Shown here one piece after another: positions 60,229 to 64,000 of a stretch of DNA of 64,000 nucleotides (the first letter of the stretch is position 1; each line of letters opens with the position of its first letter). The notes beneath the pieces are model-generated. The model saw only the letters and a list, made by a program, of their open reading frames with translations, made no database searches and was not told the origin of the DNA. The stretch comes from Raffaelea ambrosiae (Eukaryota; Ascomycota; Sordariomycetes; Ophiostomatales; Ophiostomataceae): positions 25,462 to 89,461 of the forward strand of contig PCDI01000067.1 of NCBI GenBank assembly GCA_002778195.1, written 5' to 3'. The position numbers were made by a program, and so were the translations under genes.

Positions 60229-61010
60229 TTAATCCTCTTTGGGTTTTTTTATATTATATTGTGGTTTTAACTTATTAATATAATACTTTTCTCTTTCTAA
60301 AAGTTTATCTTTTTCACAGTATTCTAGTATAGTTAAAGATAAATTAGAAAACATGAATTTAATAAGGGGCTCTTCTATTTATTCTAGAAGCTCTGTAAGT
60401 CATAAGGCAGGCAGTTGACATATAGTCCTGCATTCTATCTTTTAAGGCAAATGATTGTCCTACATCTCTCTTTTTATTTACTTTATTTGTGAAACAGTAA
60501 ATTCCAAGTTTGTTTTCTAGTATATTTTTAACAGGTGTCTTTAAAATTACCAGGTTTCTATTCCCCTTTTTCTTATTAGCTTTTTTTTTATTTATTTGTC
60601 TTCTTTAAAAGTATTATTAGCAAAATTGTAAAAACTAGGGAAATACACGACTGCATTTGGTTCATAAGCTATGTTCAAGGGGAACTTGTCTGCTCAAGAT
60701 TTTATAGTAAAGTAACTTTGTTAAAGCTTTAAGATTAACGTTGTAAACAGTTCAGTTATGTTTGAGGTATCTTCTATGCTATATATTTTTTGATATTCAC
60801 CCTTTAATCTAGCAGTATCCACGTAAAAGAAATTCAACTTAGGGATATTTAACCAATGTAGTGCTCTATCTAAATCAATTTAATTGATTAATATTTCTGT
60901 ATTTAATACAGCTATTTTTCCCACCAGCGTATTAGTTCCTTCTGCATAGTTTTTACTGTTCAGTGTCAATGCGAGAAGCATGTCTGTCTATCTGTCTGCG
61001 CTGTTTACCA
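60229..61010 (-). pseudogene. Decayed GIY-YIG ORF between trnF and trnQ
   Basis: Reads LGIYCFTNKVNKKRDVGQS (near 60510-60450, where the second signature is YVGSS in intact relatives), LKDRMQDYM, then in another frame LTILEYCEKDKLLEREKYYI and LKPQYNIKKPKED, ending at TAA 60231. A long N-terminal extension upstream (KNYAEGTNTLVGKIAVLN and others, near 60960) has stops. It is not in a protein-gene intron, and it ends about 24 nt before a tRNA 3' fragment. Confidence 0.65.
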
Positions 61011-61394
61011 TTAAAAATTGCTCATATTGATTTACATTGAAGCAGCTTCTACCTTTGATTACTAATTTACGGTTTGTTATTAATTAAAAAAAAGTTAACA
61101 TCTTTATATACCAAACTTAGTCTATTTTATCTAAAGTAGTAATTACTATTTTAATTTAATATGTTTTTTATTAAAAAGTGCTAAGCTGAGGTGTAATGTT
61201 ATACTTAGTATTATTAAACCTGAAAAGTGTTTAATGTAGGTAATTCTATGAATATAAGAAAGAAACCTAATATTCTATCTTTCTTTTTCGAAATAAATAG
61301 GTTGAATAAAGATGTATTGGATTTCGAATCTAGTATGTTCTAATTACCCCTCCAAATTATCTTTTATGGTTTCACGGTTACACCTAAATATATA

Positions 61395-61466
61395 TGCCCA
61401 GGGTAAGAATCGAACTTACAACCAAAATAGCTTCAATATTACACTCTACCATTGAGTTACCTGAGC
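61395..61466 (-). tRNA. trnF: tRNA-Phe (GAA)
   Basis: Acceptor GCTCAGG/CCTGGGC, D-arm CTC/GAG, anticodon loop TTGAAGC (GAA) on stem AATA/TATT, T-arm GTAAG-TTCGATT-CTTAC. Confidence 0.92.
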
Positions 61467-61468
61467 TA

Positions 61469-62170
61469 TTAGGGTATATTATATACTAAATATTTTCCTT
61501 GTATTAATTTATTTTCTTTTTTATACCTACGTAAAGTAAAATTTCCTATTTTTAGAAAATCAGCTGCCTTTTGATTACCTAGAAAAATCTTAATTTCTCC
61601 AGTTTCTATGTTTTTAATTCCTATATTTATAGAAATTTTTCTTGCCATTTGTTGTTTGGCTTCTAGTGTATGGTTTTTACCGTAAAAGAAACCATGCTCT
61701 TTTCTACGAAGATAAACAGCTTTTTTCATTTTTATTTTTGCTTTAAAACTAAGCTTTCTACCTCTAGACGCATCCCGATCAATTTTTTTTTGTCTTAGAA
61801 TTTTGTTTGGTGTTTGATCTGGGTCCGGCCTTTTTTAATATGTTGTACTCAGGTTTTAAGGTATCTAAATAATATTGTTCTCTTTCTATCAATATATCGG
61901 GTTCACAGTATTCTATAATATATAAACTGAATTTATCTCAACCACACTTCAACATAGAACTACTTATAATACTAGCTCCTTTTTTTTAAGTTTCTTTCTA
62001 AAGATCTTTCCGAAAAATATATGCTAAATTTATTTCTTAGGTTAACTACTGAACCTACGTAATATTTATGTGTAACAATGTTGTATAAACAATATATACC
62101 TAATTTGTTTTTATTGTCGCTGAAAATAATGTATTTGCTTTCGTTTACATTTAAATAGTATATTGTGTAA
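61469..62170 (-). pseudogene. Frameshifted GIY-YIG ORF abutting tRNA-Phe
   Basis: LGIYCLYNIVTHKYYVGSVV (near 62110-62055), then KCGWDKFSLYIIEYCEPD and EQYYLDTLKPEYNIL in a second frame, then RDASRGRKLSFKAKIKMKK, FFYGKNHTLEAKQ (NUMOD3 type) and a helix-turn-helix (AADFLKIGNFTLRRY) in a third. The breaks fall at poly-A runs near 61985 and 61785. Its TAA (61471-61469) ends 2 nt before tRNA-Phe. No surrounding gene exons are visible, so it looks free-standing. Confidence 0.7.
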
Positions 62171-62359
62171 TTAGATATGGGTAATAGTTTAATTAAAAGA
62201 TAAAAAGAAACCTGGTTTTATAGAATCAGATAAAACTTTGTCTAATAAAATAAATTATAGAATAATTTTGTGCAAAAATGCGCTAAAATTTCTCTTTGTT
62301 GAAAACTTAGTATTATTCGATTAATCGGATTTATAAGGGCTTAATTATAGATATTAATT

Positions 62360-62467
62360 AGAGCTCGGGTTTAAATAAACCAGGTGCTGAATTACAGTTT
62401 TGTACAGTAACCCTTTCCCAAATTGTACAACAAATGTTATGCTCAACCAATTGAGCATTTCGAGCTC
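62360..62467 (-). pseudogene. tRNA-like sequence, identity unclear
   Basis: A perfect 7-bp acceptor (GAGCTCG/CGAGCTC) and a good D-arm (TGCTC-AATTGGTT-GAGCA) enclose 108 nt. I cannot find a sound anticodon stem, and the T-arm (GGTTTATTTAAACC) lacks TTCGA. By position it could be a class II tRNA-Leu that has drifted, or one with an insertion. Confidence 0.4.
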
Positions 62468-62469
62468 CA

Positions 62470-64000
62470 TATTATAAATATTATTAAATAAAAAGTGTTA
62501 GACCCCCTTTCACGATTAGAAAGTCAATCTGCTTAGGCTAATATTACGGTTTTTAGTTGACCATCAAAGGATCAAAGGTTACCTGTCTCTGTTTTGAGGT
62601 TTACTTTATTTGCTCTTAACCATTCACTTGCCCTCAATTATTGTTTTTTACTTTTCTTGTTTTTTTCAAATATTGTTAGATTCTAGCTTCATTGATTCTC
62701 TCCCTTACCATCAAGTGAACTAATTAAAAGTTGTTGGCCTAACTCGGTTCATTTTTAAGAAAATCTCACGACCGATTTTCAATAAAAATGACTTTCGTAT
62801 TCATCATAAAGCGTAGACTTATATATTTATATTTCTAAGGTTTACTTATTAGTTGTCTTAACCCGATTTTACCTTTTGACATAAATAACATTGTTCCTGG
62901 ATTTTACTCCCCTTTTAACTACTTATTAAAAAAACCATCATTAAAAATAATTTCAACTGTTGGAATTAAGTTTCAGATTCGATATTAGCCATATCAAGTT
63001 TTATATTCATATAAATTAAAACAACGTGTTGTACCGTACTATTTTAATTTGGAATATAAATCTTCCTTAGTTTAATTTTTCCCTTAGTTTTTATTACTCT
63101 TAGTGTTGGTTCTGATTAGCAGTTTTTTTTAAGAAATTACATTTTCGGTGTTAGATGTTCACTGTTTTTTTTTATAAGTGTACTTGAAAGTTCCATTATT
63201 ACTAGTTATTGTTTGTTTACTAAAATAATGGTAAACATAACCGGTATTCAAATAAAATTTTATTATTGGATGTAGCCAATCGTTATTTTCAGGTAGTTTT
63301 TCACTTAAAAAGATTGCAGGTAAATATACCAAAATATTTTGATATTATGTTACTATTTGAACTCGCTTTAGCATATCTCACCTGAGTAGTAACAACTCCT
63401 AGTTAGGCTTACGTACATGTTTGAAGATTTTTACATATAAGCCCTATAGATGTAAAAAGAGTTAGATTAATTTAAGATTATTTAAGCTAACTACCTTAAA
63501 ATTCTAAAATACTACACTAATTTAGTTAGCACTTAAAGATTTATTATGATATTATCCTCACTTTTTCTAGTACAAATAAATCCAATTTATTGTAATGTTT
63601 ATTAGACATTATACATACCTATATAATTTATAATACAATAGGTAATATATACAACTGCCCTTGAGTAGGGCTATTAAGTAACCTGAATGGCATTTTTTTT
63701 TATTCTTTAATTAAACGTTAACTATTTTTTAAGTAGCATTAGTTGGATATTCAATTAATTGTTTTATTTATTTCTAAAATATCCTTACCCACCCTTCATT
63801 TAATTAAATTATCAAGGTCGTCAGTGTTTAAGTTCTATTCCCTTAAGTTTTGTAGTTGCTGCAAATTCAAAGATTTATTTATTTCTTATATATATTTTTT
63901 TTTTAATTGTAATAAATGCTATTTAAATCTATTTTAATTTTTTTTTTAAGTGTTTAAAGATAAAGGTTTTAAGTTTTTATGCAAGGTCTAAGGGGGGGGG
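62470..64000. other. About 1.5 kb without a recognised gene
   Basis: Less AT-biased than the other spacers but with no long frame, no standard tRNA T-loop and none of the conserved LSU rRNA motifs I looked for (sarcin-ricin loop, peptidyl-transferase region). In related genomes tRNA genes and the rnl 3' end would lie here. The segment ends in nine Gs (63992-64000), which is unlike the rest and may be an assembly artefact. Confidence 0.5.

Noticed and set aside
63743..63937. Plus-strand 64-codon frame near the window end
   Set aside because: Low complexity, no start context and no similarity to any mitochondrial protein I know.
62470..64000. Possible large subunit rRNA
   Set aside because: Short chance resemblances (GGGGAGTAAAA near 62915, TTAGATGTTCACTG near 63150) are not in rRNA order, and the hallmark conserved loops are absent.

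Overview
This window is a large part of an intron-rich mitochondrial genome of a filamentous ascomycete (Pezizomycotina). It is very AT-rich. Every standard gene recognised lies on the minus strand, and UGA must be read as tryptophan (genetic code 4). The gene order nad2-nad3-atp9-cox2-trnR-nad4L-nad5-cob-trnC-trnR-cox1-nad1-nad4-atp8-atp6-rns-trnY-trnN-cox3 resembles what I know from Leotiomycetes; the class assignment is an inference from memory, not a database result.

Layout, low to high coordinates (the reverse of transcription): cox3 (202-2545, 1 intron); trnN and trnY with duplicated tRNA-Tyr fragments; rns (about 3015-5825, 1 intron); an empty AT-rich spacer; atp6 (4 exons), atp8, nad4 (2 exons, 3' end lost in a 10-N gap), nad1 (4 exons), cox1 (9 exons, two of them 11 nt), trnR(UCU), trnC, a decayed unknown ORF, cob (6 exons), a second decayed unknown ORF, nad5 (4 exons, one of them 7 nt), nad4L, trnR(ACG), cox2 (4 exons), atp9, nad3, nad2 (2 exons), trnM, trnH, trnQ, trnF, two decayed GIY-YIG ORFs beside tRNA genes, and about 1.5 kb with no recognisable gene, ending in nine Gs. 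nad6, rnl and rps3 were not found.

I place 29 introns, all apparently group I. In nearly every case the upstream exon ends in T, the intron ends in G, and the joined reading frame restores a conserved protein of normal length (cox3 269, atp6 263, nad1 356, cox1 528, cob 383, nad5 653, cox2 250, nad2 553 residues). Almost all introns carry a LAGLIDADG or GIY-YIG homing endonuclease ORF. Many are fused in frame to the upstream exon and can only be read through UGA-Trp codons.

The proteins form the usual mitochondrial sets: complex I (nad1-5, 4L), complex III (cob), complex IV (cox1-3), ATP synthase (atp6, 8, 9) and the small-subunit rRNA. The introns are the mobile layer. An identical 135-nt core sits in both atp6 and cox2 but carries different endonucleases, two introns hold their ORF inside the P1 loop, and several ORFs are broken mainly at homopolymers, which may be decay or sequencing error.
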